DNA of 15,271 bases from Pseudoselenomonas ruminantium (GTDB lineage: Bacteria > Bacillota > Negativicutes > Selenomonadales > Selenomonadaceae): NCBI GenBank assembly GCA_002448495.1, contig DJYL01000231.1, positions 1-15,271 of the forward strand, read 5' to 3'. A program made the position numbers and the translations under genes. Positions within the stretch are counted from its first letter, which is position 1. Each line of letters begins with the position of its first letter. The notes beneath the pieces are model-generated. The model was given only the letters and a program-made list of their open reading frames with translations, ran no database searches and was not told where the DNA came from. Positions 1 through 6,709 of the stretch are shown here, piece by piece.

Positions 1-558
1 GCGGATTTGTCCAGCAAGCAGATTTTGGCCAAGGTGGATGAAACGGATATTGGCAGCGTGAAAGTCGGTCAGGAAGCAACCTTCACGGTGGACAGCTTCA
101 ACGGCAAGACCTTTACCGCCCGTGTGTCCAAGATTTCCCAGACCGATACCAGCAACAGCTGGAATATCAATACATCCAACAGTTCCTCGTCCAGTAGTTC
201 TTCCTCGGCAAGCGTCATTTACTACTATGTGACACTGGATGTAGATGACCCGGACAACGTACTCCTGCCGGCGATGACCGCCCGTGTGGAAATCAATACG
301 GCGGAGAAAAATGATGCTCTGGTTGTACCTTTGTCTACGCTGAAAACCGATGCCAATGGTTCCTATGTTATCGTGAAGAATGCAGATGGTACGCAGGAAA
401 ACCGCTATGTGTCCACGGGCATTTACAGCGACGAATATGTAGAGGTTTTGGAAGGCCTTTCTGAAGGAGAACAGGTGGTCAGCACCTATGTGGCCAAATC
501 GTCCTCGGGCAGTGCAAAAAAAAACAGCAGCAATCGCGGGGGGCCACCTCCAATGTAA
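1..558 (+). CDS. MacA-like periplasmic adaptor (HlyD/RND-MFP family), C-terminal part
   Basis: The 5' end lies outside the window, and about 185 codons remain up to the TAA. Visible parts are a beta-barrel segment (ILAKVDETDIGSVKVGQ, then a stretch ending in PAMTARVEI) and a membrane-proximal segment (LVVPLSTLKT, later YVEVLEGLSEGEQVV). This order is typical of MacA-type adaptors that link an inner-membrane MacB transporter to an outer-membrane TolC-like channel. A run of nine serines (181-207, mixed serine codons) sits inside the barrel region, probably as a flexible surface loop. The C-terminus is basic and Gly/Pro-rich (RGGPPPM). An ABC ATPase and a MacB-type permease follow directly, so an ABC tripartite exporter is the best reading. 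The substrate cannot be told from sequence. A run of nine A residues at 516-524 lies near the 3' end. Confidence 0.88.
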   Translation, partial: ADLSSKQILAKVDETDIGSVKVGQEATFTVDSFNGKTFTARVSKISQTDTSNSWNINTSNSSSSSSSSSASVIYYYVTLDVDDPDNVLLPAMTARVEINTAEKNDALVVPLSTLKTDANGSYVIVKNADGTQENRYVSTGIYSDEYVEVLEGLSEGEQVVSTYVAKSSSGSAKKNSSNRGGPPPM

Positions 559-577
559 GAAAGGCGGTAAGAATGCG

Positions 578-1300
578 ATGACCAATAATGAAACACGCAC
601 GGCCACCATTCAGCTGAGGGATATCAAAAAGCTCTACAAAATCGGCGGCGAAACCGTGGCGGCTTTGGATGGCATTACCACCAATATCTATCAGGGTGAA
701 TTTGCCGCCCTGATGGGCCCCTCCGGTTCCGGCAAGTCCACATTGATGAATATTTTGGGCTGTCTTGACCGTCCGACTGTCGGCTCCTATAAACTGGACG
801 GTCAGGAGGTGGCTGGCCTCAGCGATGATAAGCTGGCAATTACCCGCAATAAGAAAATCGGCTTTGTCTTTCAGAACTTCAATCTGCTCTCCCGCATCTC
901 GGCACTTGAAAATGTGGCTCTGCCTCTGGTTTATGCCGGTGTAGGGCGCAAGGAAAGACTGGAAAAGGCCATGCACTTTTTGGAAGCGGTGGGACTGGCA
1001 GACAGGGCTGAGCATCAGCCGAATGAGCTTTCCGGCGGTCAGCGGCAGAGAGTGGCGATTGCGCGGGCGCTCGTTAACGACCCGCATATCATCATGGCTG
1101 ACGAGCCGACAGGCAACCTCGATACCAAATCCACCAAGGAAATCATGGAGATTTTCCAGAAGATGCACGGTATGGGCAGGACGATTATCCTCGTCACCCA
1201 TGAACCGGAAATTGCCGCCTGCGCCAGCCGTCAGCTGCTGGTGCGGGATGGGAAAATCACCCGTGACGAAGGAAGGGGCGTGGTCATGGATGTTATTTAG
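578..1300 (+). CDS. ABC transporter ATP-binding protein, MacB/LolD type
   Basis: This 240-residue nucleotide-binding subunit powers the permease encoded next. Motifs are Walker A GPSGSGKST (47-55), Q-loop Gln99, signature LSGGQ (151-155), Walker B IIMADE (171-176, catalytic Glu176) followed by the PTGNLD stretch typical of the MacB/LolD/FtsE group, and the H-loop His208. The reading frame is open back to 488, but that part overlaps the adaptor gene. ATG 578 is preferred because an AAGAAAGG-like ribosome site lies just upstream and the usual family N-terminus (IQLRDIKKLYKIG) follows closely. The gene starts 19 bases after the adaptor stop and its end overlaps the permease start by 11 bases, so the three are co-transcribed. 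The split ATPase and permease differ from the fused MacB of Escherichia coli but are common in Firmicutes. Family assignment is sure; substrate is unknown. Confidence 0.95.
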   Translation: MTNNETRTATIQLRDIKKLYKIGGETVAALDGITTNIYQGEFAALMGPSGSGKSTLMNILGCLDRPTVGSYKLDGQEVAGLSDDKLAITRNKKIGFVFQNFNLLSRISALENVALPLVYAGVGRKERLEKAMHFLEAVGLADRAEHQPNELSGGQRQRVAIARALVNDPHIIMADEPTGNLDTKSTKEIMEIFQKMHGMGRTIILVTHEPEIAACASRQLLVRDGKITRDEGRGVVMDVI

Positions 1301-2507
1301 TGAAAGTTTCCAGATGGCGCTGACCTCCCTCTACGCTAACAAAATGCGCAGTTTACTGACCATGCTGGGCATCATCATCGGTGTGGGGGCGGTTATTGCT
1401 CTCGTGTCTGTGGGCATGGGCGTGCGCAGTAATGTCACAAGTTCCATCGCCAGTCTTGGCTCCAATATGCTGATTGTTTCGCCCGGTTCTTCCAACCGCG
1501 GCGGCGTGCGCGGGGCAGCCGGCTCCATGCAGACACTTAAATATGACGATGCCAAGGCGATTAAAGACAAAATCAAAAATATTGATTATGTGTCTCCGTC
1601 CGTGTCCTCGTCCTATCAGATTGTCTATGGCAATAACAACTGGAATACCAGTGTGCAGGGCGTGACACCGGAATTTATGTCCATCCGCTCGCTGACTATT
1701 GGCTATGGCTCTTTCATTTCTAATGATGATATGAATAAACGCAACCGTGTCGCCGTAATCGGCACCACAGTTGCGTCCAATCTCTTTGCCAAGGATAATC
1801 CCGTAGGCAAAAATATCCGTATCAATAACCAGCCATACAAGGTTATCGGACTGCTGGAATCCAAGGGTCAATCGTCTGTAGGGCAGGATCAGGATGATGT
1901 GATTTACATTCCCCTGACCACCGCGCAGGAACGCATGCTGGGCATTACCTATGTGCAGTCCATCAACGTGCAGGTTTCCAGTCAGGAGAAGATGGAGCAG
2001 GTGCAGGCTGAAATCGAAAATCTTCTGCGCTCCCGCCATCATATCCTTGCGGGCAAGGATGATGACTTCCATGTGCGCAACCTTACCAGCCTGATGGAAA
2101 CGGTGAGCCAGTCCACCTCCATGCTGACTATGCTTTTGGGCGCGATTGCGGGAATTTCCCTGATTGTCGGCGGTATCGGCATCATGAACATCATGATGGT
2201 GTCCGTTACCGAGCGCACACGGGAAATCGGTATCCGCAAGGCATTGGGTGCCACCTTTATGAACATCATGACCCAGTTTTTGATTGAGTCCATGGTGATT
2301 GGGATTATCGGCGGACTTATCGGTATAGCTGTCGGCTGCATTGCATCGCAGATTATTGCCCAAGTCGGCAATTTCACTACGGTTATCACCCTTACGCCGA
2401 TCATCATATCCTTCATGTTTGCGGTAGGCATCGGCCTGTTCTTTGGCATCTATCCGGCGCGAAAAGCCGCAAAACTTGACCCCATCGAGGCGTTAAGATA
2501 TGAATAA
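1290..2507 (+). CDS. ABC transporter permease, MacB/FtsX type
   Basis: This 405-residue inner-membrane subunit has the MacB fold. There is an N-terminal transmembrane helix (about 20-44, MLGIIIGVGAVIALVSVG), then a large periplasmic MacB_PCD domain (about 45-280), then three transmembrane helices in the FtsX domain. The domain's hallmark segment is ISLIVGGIGIMNIMMVSVTE followed by RTREIGIRKALGA, and it ends PARKAAKLDPIEALRYE. The frame is open further upstream, but ATG 1290 is chosen because it follows a GGAAGGGG ribosome site and gives the usual start (SESFQMALTSLYANKMRSLL). It overlaps the ATPase gene by 11 bases. With the adaptor and ATPase it should form a mechanotransmission-type exporter that moves a periplasmic or membrane substrate through a TolC-like channel. 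No outer-membrane factor is present in the window. Confidence 0.95.
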   Translation: MLFSESFQMALTSLYANKMRSLLTMLGIIIGVGAVIALVSVGMGVRSNVTSSIASLGSNMLIVSPGSSNRGGVRGAAGSMQTLKYDDAKAIKDKIKNIDYVSPSVSSSYQIVYGNNNWNTSVQGVTPEFMSIRSLTIGYGSFISNDDMNKRNRVAVIGTTVASNLFAKDNPVGKNIRINNQPYKVIGLLESKGQSSVGQDQDDVIYIPLTTAQERMLGITYVQSINVQVSSQEKMEQVQAEIENLLRSRHHILAGKDDDFHVRNLTSLMETVSQSTSMLTMLLGAIAGISLIVGGIGIMNIMMVSVTERTREIGIRKALGATFMNIMTQFLIESMVIGIIGGLIGIAVGCIASQIIAQVGNFTTVITLTPIIISFMFAVGIGLFFGIYPARKAAKLDPIEALRYE

Positions 2508-2508
2508 A

Positions 2509-3150
2509 TCATCCCAGGTATAGCTGCAAGAGAGCTGCCAGGGTAAAAAAAGGACCGTATGCAAAGGTATCGGTTCTTTTTTTATGCTCAACTATCAGCA
2601 AAAACAGCGCACCCAGACCACCGGCAATAAGACCGCAGACGACAACATTGAGCAGGGAATTAACCCCCAGCCATAAACCTAAGCCCGCAATTAATTTTAT
2701 ATCGCCGCCGCCAACGCCGCCACGGGTAAGGACGGCCAGCAGCAAAAATAAAAGCCCGCCGCCCAAAGCTGCTGCCAGATGATGGACAAGCGGCAGACCA
2801 TCTGCCAGACAGAAGATAAACCCCAAAAGCGCAAAGGGGATAAGCATCACATCGAAAATAACCTGCTGCTCACAGTCTGTTACCGTAAAGAGCACGAGAA
2901 AATAAATATAAAGCAGGTGGAAAGCATAGCTGGTGACCGGCAGCTCATGAGATAGCAGATAAAAGGCAAAGAGCATGCCCAAAGCTGCCGGTAGATAACG
3001 CCGTCTGGTTTGGGCTTGTGCATAAATTTTGGCCGGGAAGCTAAGAATTTGTTTTTTAGCGGGATAAAGATTATCTATCCAGCGTCCGCCGCCGATAGCA
3101 CCGCCCACAGCACAGACAACAGCTATAAATATTTTTAATAGAATATCCAT
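2509..3150 (-). CDS. Prepilin peptidase, A24 aspartic protease family (TadV/CpaA/PilD-like)
   Basis: This polytopic membrane protease cleaves the leader of pilins such as Flp and of TadE at the inner membrane. Two catalytic aspartates are visible: Asp92 in the TDCEQQ motif and Asp150 in GGGDIKL, the GxGD-type signature of A24 peptidases. The chain is 213 residues with about six hydrophobic segments. The zinc-binding CxxC pairs of the PilD N-methyltransferase domain are absent, so it is peptidase-only, although a short PilD-like N-terminus (GGRWIDNLYP) remains. The frame could start at GTG 3159, but ATG 3150 has a good GAGGTGAG site five bases upstream. It is divergent from the tad operon and converges on the permease gene with a one-base gap. 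The adjacent tad genes make Flp and TadE its likely substrates. It might also serve other type IV pilins. Confidence 0.92.
   Translation of the reverse strand: MDILLKIFIAVVCAVGGAIGGGRWIDNLYPAKKQILSFPAKIYAQAQTRRRYLPAALGMLFAFYLLSHELPVTSYAFHLLYIYFLVLFTVTDCEQQVIFDVMLIPFALLGFIFCLADGLPLVHHLAAALGGGLLFLLLAVLTRGGVGGGDIKLIAGLGLWLGVNSLLNVVVCGLIAGGLGALFLLIVEHKKRTDTFAYGPFFTLAALLQLYLG
2545..2583 (+). terminator. Hairpin terminator of the MacAB-like operon, inside the converging gene
   Basis: Two 13-base arms, AAAAAAAGGACCG (2545-2557) and CGGTTCTTTTTTT (2571-2583), pair fully with one G-U wobble around a 13-base loop. The arm ends in seven T residues, so on the + strand this is a good intrinsic terminator about 40 bases after the permease stop. 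It lies within the 3' coding part of the prepilin peptidase gene on the other strand. The A-run of the first arm gives a T-run on that strand too, so it could act in both directions. Confidence 0.65.
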
Positions 3151-3168
3151 TAATCTCACCTCAGCTAC

Positions 3169-3197
3169 ATTTTAGCGGCAGAAAATGAAAAATGCAA
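3169..3197 (-). promoter_or_regulatory. Candidate promoter of the prepilin peptidase gene
   Basis: Read on the - strand there is TTGCAT (3192-3197), a 17-base spacer and TAAAAT (3169-3174), a fair match to a housekeeping promoter. It lies very close to the start codon at 3150, leaving a leader of only about 12 bases that just includes the GAGGTGAG site. That closeness is why confidence is limited. Confidence 0.35.
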
Positions 3198-3291
3198 ATT
3201 ACAGGGGAAAATAGTCCCTATTAAGATGGCAATGCTCTTTCAGGGATTTTTTGCTGTTTAACGATAATTTACAAAAAATAAGGAAAATCTG

Positions 3292-3321
3292 TTGACTTAT
3301 CATGCAAAAAGGTGCTATGCT
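3292..3321 (+). promoter_or_regulatory. Promoter of the tad operon
   Basis: TTGACT (3292-3297) and TATGCT (3316-3321) are separated by 18 bases. The -10 box is preceded by TGC, giving an extended -10 element. A transcript starting near 3328 would have a leader of about 88 bases before cpaB. The leader is AT-rich and contains a small AAGTC/GACTT hairpin (3381-3395) just before the AAGGA and GGGG ribosome sites. I recognise no known riboswitch in it. No other equally good promoter is seen in the 256-base gap. Confidence 0.7.
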
Positions 3322-3415
3322 GTAAACAATTTATTAGAGAAAATTTAAAATTTGTAAAAAAAGTAACGCTGTAGAGTAAAAAGTCCTAAAGACTTATTTC
3401 AAGGAATGGGGAAGC

Positions 3416-4354
3416 ATGAAAAAGAAGTTGTTGGATTTAAAGCTTACGTACAAGCAATGGGTGTCGCTGGCGGCTTTTTTTAGCTGTCTGCTGGGGATTG
3501 TGGTGTATATGTCGCTTTCCAGTGCAGAGACTGCCGCCAAGGACAGTCCAAAAGTGGAAATGGTGAAAGTCGTAGTTGCCAAACAGGATATTCCGGAGCG
3601 GACAATCATCAAGGACAGTATGCTGAAAGTGGTGGAGATGCCCGTAGACGTGGTGCCGGCAGAGGCCGTCAGGGAGATAAACGAGATTACCGGCAGTCCT
3701 GCCAGCGTAGCTATTCAGCAGGGGGATATTCTGACAACGAAAAAGATTTATACCGATGTGCGCATGACCGGCTTTACGGGGACAATCCCACCCAACTGCC
3801 GCGCGGTATCGGTGGCGATTACGGATATAACCGGTGTTTCCGGTTTTGCCAAACCAGGCGATTATGTGGATGTAATGGTGGTTTCCGGCACGAAGGAAAC
3901 AGGGCTTAAAGGTGAAGTTCTGTTGCAGAATGTACAGCTTTTAGCCATTAATAAGACTGGCGGCGCAGCAGATGAAACGGCAAAAAAATCTGCTGACAGC
4001 AAAGAAAGCGATGATGAAGGCGCTATAAAGGGAAATGCAGATGCCATGGCAACCGCCACTTTGGCACTGCCTTTGGATGAAGCCTTGAAAGTCGCCACTG
4101 CCTCCCAGAAAGGCACGATTTATCTGGTGCTCCGACCTGTTGCACCAACGGATATTTTTACGGTTAATACCGATTATATGATTCCCGCTGAGCGAAATAC
4201 GGATGCGGCACCGAAAGTCAGCACTCCGCCGCCTGCGGCAACACCTGCTCCAGCTCCGGTACGAGCGCAGGCGCCTGCGGCTGCTCCGCAGCCAAGTCAG
4301 CAGGCTGAACAGGGAAGTCATATGAAAATAATCCGTGGTACGAAGAAGAACTAG
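3416..4354 (+). CDS. cpaB: Flp pilus assembly protein CpaB/RcpC
   Basis: This 312-residue protein is anchored in the inner membrane and reaches into the periplasm. It is thought to help assemble or gate the tad secretin. Visible parts are a short basic N-terminus, one transmembrane helix (about 14-35), a SAF-like domain (about 48-112, starting KVVVAKQDIPERTIIKDSM) and the RcpC/CpaB domain (about 125-255, with CRAVSVAITDITGVSGFAKP then GDYVDVMVV). A Pro/Ala-rich linker (about 263-300) leads to a short basic end containing MKIIRGTKKN, a tail often seen in this family. The central region has a charged insertion (about 185-205, rich in Lys, Ser, Asp and Glu). It is the first gene of the operon, and cpaC starts 11 bases later. 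The ATG has AAGGAATGGGG upstream. The family call is firm; the precise mechanism is not settled for the family. Confidence 0.93.
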   Translation: MKKKLLDLKLTYKQWVSLAAFFSCLLGIVVYMSLSSAETAAKDSPKVEMVKVVVAKQDIPERTIIKDSMLKVVEMPVDVVPAEAVREINEITGSPASVAIQQGDILTTKKIYTDVRMTGFTGTIPPNCRAVSVAITDITGVSGFAKPGDYVDVMVVSGTKETGLKGEVLLQNVQLLAINKTGGAADETAKKSADSKESDDEGAIKGNADAMATATLALPLDEALKVATASQKGTIYLVLRPVAPTDIFTVNTDYMIPAERNTDAAPKVSTPPPAATPAPAPVRAQAPAAAPQPSQQAEQGSHMKIIRGTKKN

Positions 4355-4365
4355 GGAGGATTAAC

Positions 4366-5862
4366 TTGAATACAGGTACGAAAATCGCACTGGGCATGGC
4401 AGCCATTACCGCAATTACGGCACCGGCTCCCGCTTATGCCTATGCGCAGCCGTTGTGGCTGGGGGTCAATCAGTCGTATTATCTGAGCACCAGCAGCAGC
4501 ATAACCAAGGTGGCTGTGGGAAATCCCCAGATTGCTGATGTACAGGAATTGAGCGATTTTGCGATTAACATTGTGGCGGTCAAACAGGGAACGACAACGA
4601 TAAACGTCTGGACAGCTGACGGCATGCGGCAGGATTTCACGGTCAATGTCAACAACGAGGATAAGGGTCTGGCCGCTGCGATTGAACAGGCCATTCGTCT
4701 GCCGGGCGTTACGGTGCAGATGGTCGGCAACAGAGTGCTTCTGCGGGGAACAGTCCGCAACCAGTACGAAAAAGATTTAGCCTTTAAGGTTGCCTGCCTT
4801 TATGTGGGAGAGGACCCAACCGAAACCCAAAGCAATACGGTGAAGCTAGGTAGCAGTGGCAGCAGCGCAGTTAAGACAACGGTGACGACAGAGGAGCAGA
4901 AAGACAGCAGTGCGCGGGTTATTAACCTTTTGGATATGGAGAATCCTGACCAAATAAATATGGAAGCAATGGTCATTGAGATTAACTCTGACGATGCGAA
5001 AAAACTCGGTGTTACCTATTCATCACCAACTACAGATGGTAGTGATGGTATAACCATGAACGACCCGGGTACATTCTATGCTGGCGAAACCTATGGTGCC
5101 CAACGTGATAAGGGGAGTCATTGGTATAGCCGCAACTGGCTCTTTACCCATTTTTCCCAGATCAATGCGCAGCTGCGCCTGTTGATTGAGCAGGGAAAGG
5201 CTCGCGTGGTTTCCCGCCCCAATATCACAACCATGAGCGGAAAGTCGGCAGGTATTCTGGTCGGCGGGCAGATTCCCTATCCCGTGGCCTCGTCTTCAAG
5301 TAATAACATCACCGTAGAATATAAGCCCTATGGCATTACGTTGAACCTGCTCAATCCGACTGTGGACAGACAGGGAAATGTGCAGGCAAAGATCAATGCG
5401 GAGGTCAGCCGTTTGGACTGGTCAAACAGCGTTACAACCAACGGGTATAAAATGCCGGGACTGTCAACGCGTTCTGCGCAGACGGAGGTAACGATTCCTT
5501 CGGGGATGACCATGGCAATCGGTGGCCTGCTCAATTCTGAGGACAGCAAGAGTATTCAGAAACTGCCTTTGTTAGGTGATATTCCGATTTTGGGTGAGTT
5601 ATTCAAATATCATAATGACAGCCGTCAGAAATCGGAAATTATGATTTTGCTTACGCCGCGGGTGGTTAATGAACGCACAGAGGTCAAGATGTCTACCAAG
5701 ATGGCGGAGACCTTCAACGACAGCCGTCGGGAAGTGCGGGATATGCAAAGCGTTGATGTGAATGGCCCTATTCCTGAGAAACCGCAGAAAAAAGCAGCCG
5801 TTCAGGAAGAAGTCAGCACCTTGGATAACATCATGCCGGTAAGCGGCAGCGAGAGTAAATAA
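4366..5862 (+). CDS. cpaC: Tad pilus secretin CpaC/RcpA (outer-membrane channel)
   Basis: This 498-residue secretin should form the multimeric outer-membrane pore through which the Flp pilus leaves. Parts in order are a signal peptide ending near AYAYA (about residue 27), the pilus-formation N-terminal domain (about 30-100, GVNQSYYLSTSSSITKVAVG), a BON-like segment (about 105-150) and the secretin core (about 270-440, with VVSRPNITTMSGKSAGILVG, and later LPLLGDIPILGELFK and EIMILLTPRVV). The start is TTG 4366, five bases after AGGGAGGA, and it alone gives a full signal peptide. No lipobox is present and no pilotin gene is seen nearby. A Ser/Thr-rich stretch (about 165-185) links the N-domains to the core. 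A secretin implies an outer membrane, consistent with a diderm Firmicute. Confidence 0.95.
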   Translation: MNTGTKIALGMAAITAITAPAPAYAYAQPLWLGVNQSYYLSTSSSITKVAVGNPQIADVQELSDFAINIVAVKQGTTTINVWTADGMRQDFTVNVNNEDKGLAAAIEQAIRLPGVTVQMVGNRVLLRGTVRNQYEKDLAFKVACLYVGEDPTETQSNTVKLGSSGSSAVKTTVTTEEQKDSSARVINLLDMENPDQINMEAMVIEINSDDAKKLGVTYSSPTTDGSDGITMNDPGTFYAGETYGAQRDKGSHWYSRNWLFTHFSQINAQLRLLIEQGKARVVSRPNITTMSGKSAGILVGGQIPYPVASSSSNNITVEYKPYGITLNLLNPTVDRQGNVQAKINAEVSRLDWSNSVTTNGYKMPGLSTRSAQTEVTIPSGMTMAIGGLLNSEDSKSIQKLPLLGDIPILGELFKYHNDSRQKSEIMILLTPRVVNERTEVKMSTKMAETFNDSRREVRDMQSVDVNGPIPEKPQKKAAVQEEVSTLDNIMPVSGSESK

Positions 5863-5871
5863 GGAGACATC

Positions 5872-6696
5872 ATGGGTGTATTTACACAGGAAATAAATGG
5901 TGTTGTCATCACCTTTTTCAGCACAGCTTCGGCAGTGGGTAAGACCCTTATCAGCACGAACATGGCTTCGGAGCTGGCGCGTCAAGGGAAAAAAGTCTGT
6001 TTGGTGGACTTTGACCTGCAGTTTGGGGATGTGAGCAATTATTTGCAGCTTTTGCCCCAGCGCACGGCCTATGACTTGCAACAGGCCATGAACTTGCAGG
6101 GAAATGCTGTACGCGCCGAGGAATTTCTGACTCCGTACGAATACCACAATGTGGTCTTTTATGTGTTGGCTGCTCCGGCAAAACTCGAAGAAGCCTATAA
6201 CATTGACGCAGACAAAGCCATGGACATGGTGCGTCAGCTGCAAAAGGTCTTTGATTATGTGCTGGTGGATACGACGTCCACCTTCAGTAAGCTGAATCTG
6301 GCTTTATTGGATTTATCCACCATTGTCAGCTTTTTGGGGATTGTGGATTTTATTCCCACCATTAAGAATATGAAAATCGGTTCGGAAACCTTGAAGAAGA
6401 TGAACTACGACAAGAACAAGATTCGTTTGATTCTGAATCGCAGCAACGCCAAGACCCGCATCAGCATTGAAGATGTGGAAAATCTCTTGGGCGAACCGTT
6501 TTATCACATCCTGCCCAATGATTTTCAGGCGGCCAGCCGTTCGATTAAGGACGGCGTACCCTTGGTCCTGCGCTCCGGCGGCAGTGAACTGGGTGAGGCT
6601 TTGCGGGATTTGGTGGCACGTTATACCAACCGTGTCTATGATGATACGGTGGACGAACATGTGCCGGAATCATGGCTGGCACGGATTTTTGGCTGA
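5872..6696 (+). CDS. CpaE/TadZ-like ATPase without receiver domain, degenerate Walker A'
   Basis: This 274-residue MinD/ParA-superfamily protein is the first of two tandem CpaE-like genes. CpaE/TadZ proteins place or regulate the tad machine, often at a cell pole. The domain starts almost at the N-terminus (VVITFFSTASAVGKT). The P-loop keeps GKT (23-25), but Ala19 stands where the superfamily's signature lysine (first K of KGGxGKT) is expected. The CpaE-typical VDFDLQFGD motif and the switch region VLVDTTSTFS are present. The receiver-like domain that normally precedes the ATPase is missing. The gene follows cpaC by 9 bases, with AAGGAG as ribosome site, and precedes the second cpaE by 13 bases. 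It may be a regulatory or structural partner of the full-length copy, perhaps binding ATP without hydrolysing it; that is inference. Confidence 0.88.
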   Translation: MGVFTQEINGVVITFFSTASAVGKTLISTNMASELARQGKKVCLVDFDLQFGDVSNYLQLLPQRTAYDLQQAMNLQGNAVRAEEFLTPYEYHNVVFYVLAAPAKLEEAYNIDADKAMDMVRQLQKVFDYVLVDTTSTFSKLNLALLDLSTIVSFLGIVDFIPTIKNMKIGSETLKKMNYDKNKIRLILNRSNAKTRISIEDVENLLGEPFYHILPNDFQAASRSIKDGVPLVLRSGGSELGEALRDLVARYTNRVYDDTVDEHVPESWLARIFG

Positions 6697-6709
6697 AAGG
6701 AGATAAACC

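Noticed and set aside
181..207. Nine-serine run in the adaptor as a slippage repeat
   Set aside because: Codons are mixed (AGT, TCC, TCG, TCT), so it is not a simple DNA repeat and is unlikely to vary in length.
1353..2363. Long - strand open frame inside the permease gene
   Set aside because: It is a His/Asp-rich shadow of a well-supported gene on the + strand, with no recognisable domain.
3215..3246. TCCCT/AGGGA possible hairpin in the cpaB-peptidase intergenic region
   Set aside because: Five base pairs around a 22-base loop, with no gene end nearby that needs a terminator.
3322..3415. Cyclic di-GMP riboswitch in the cpaB leader
   Set aside because: The leader lacks the conserved GEMM core and is short and AT-rich.
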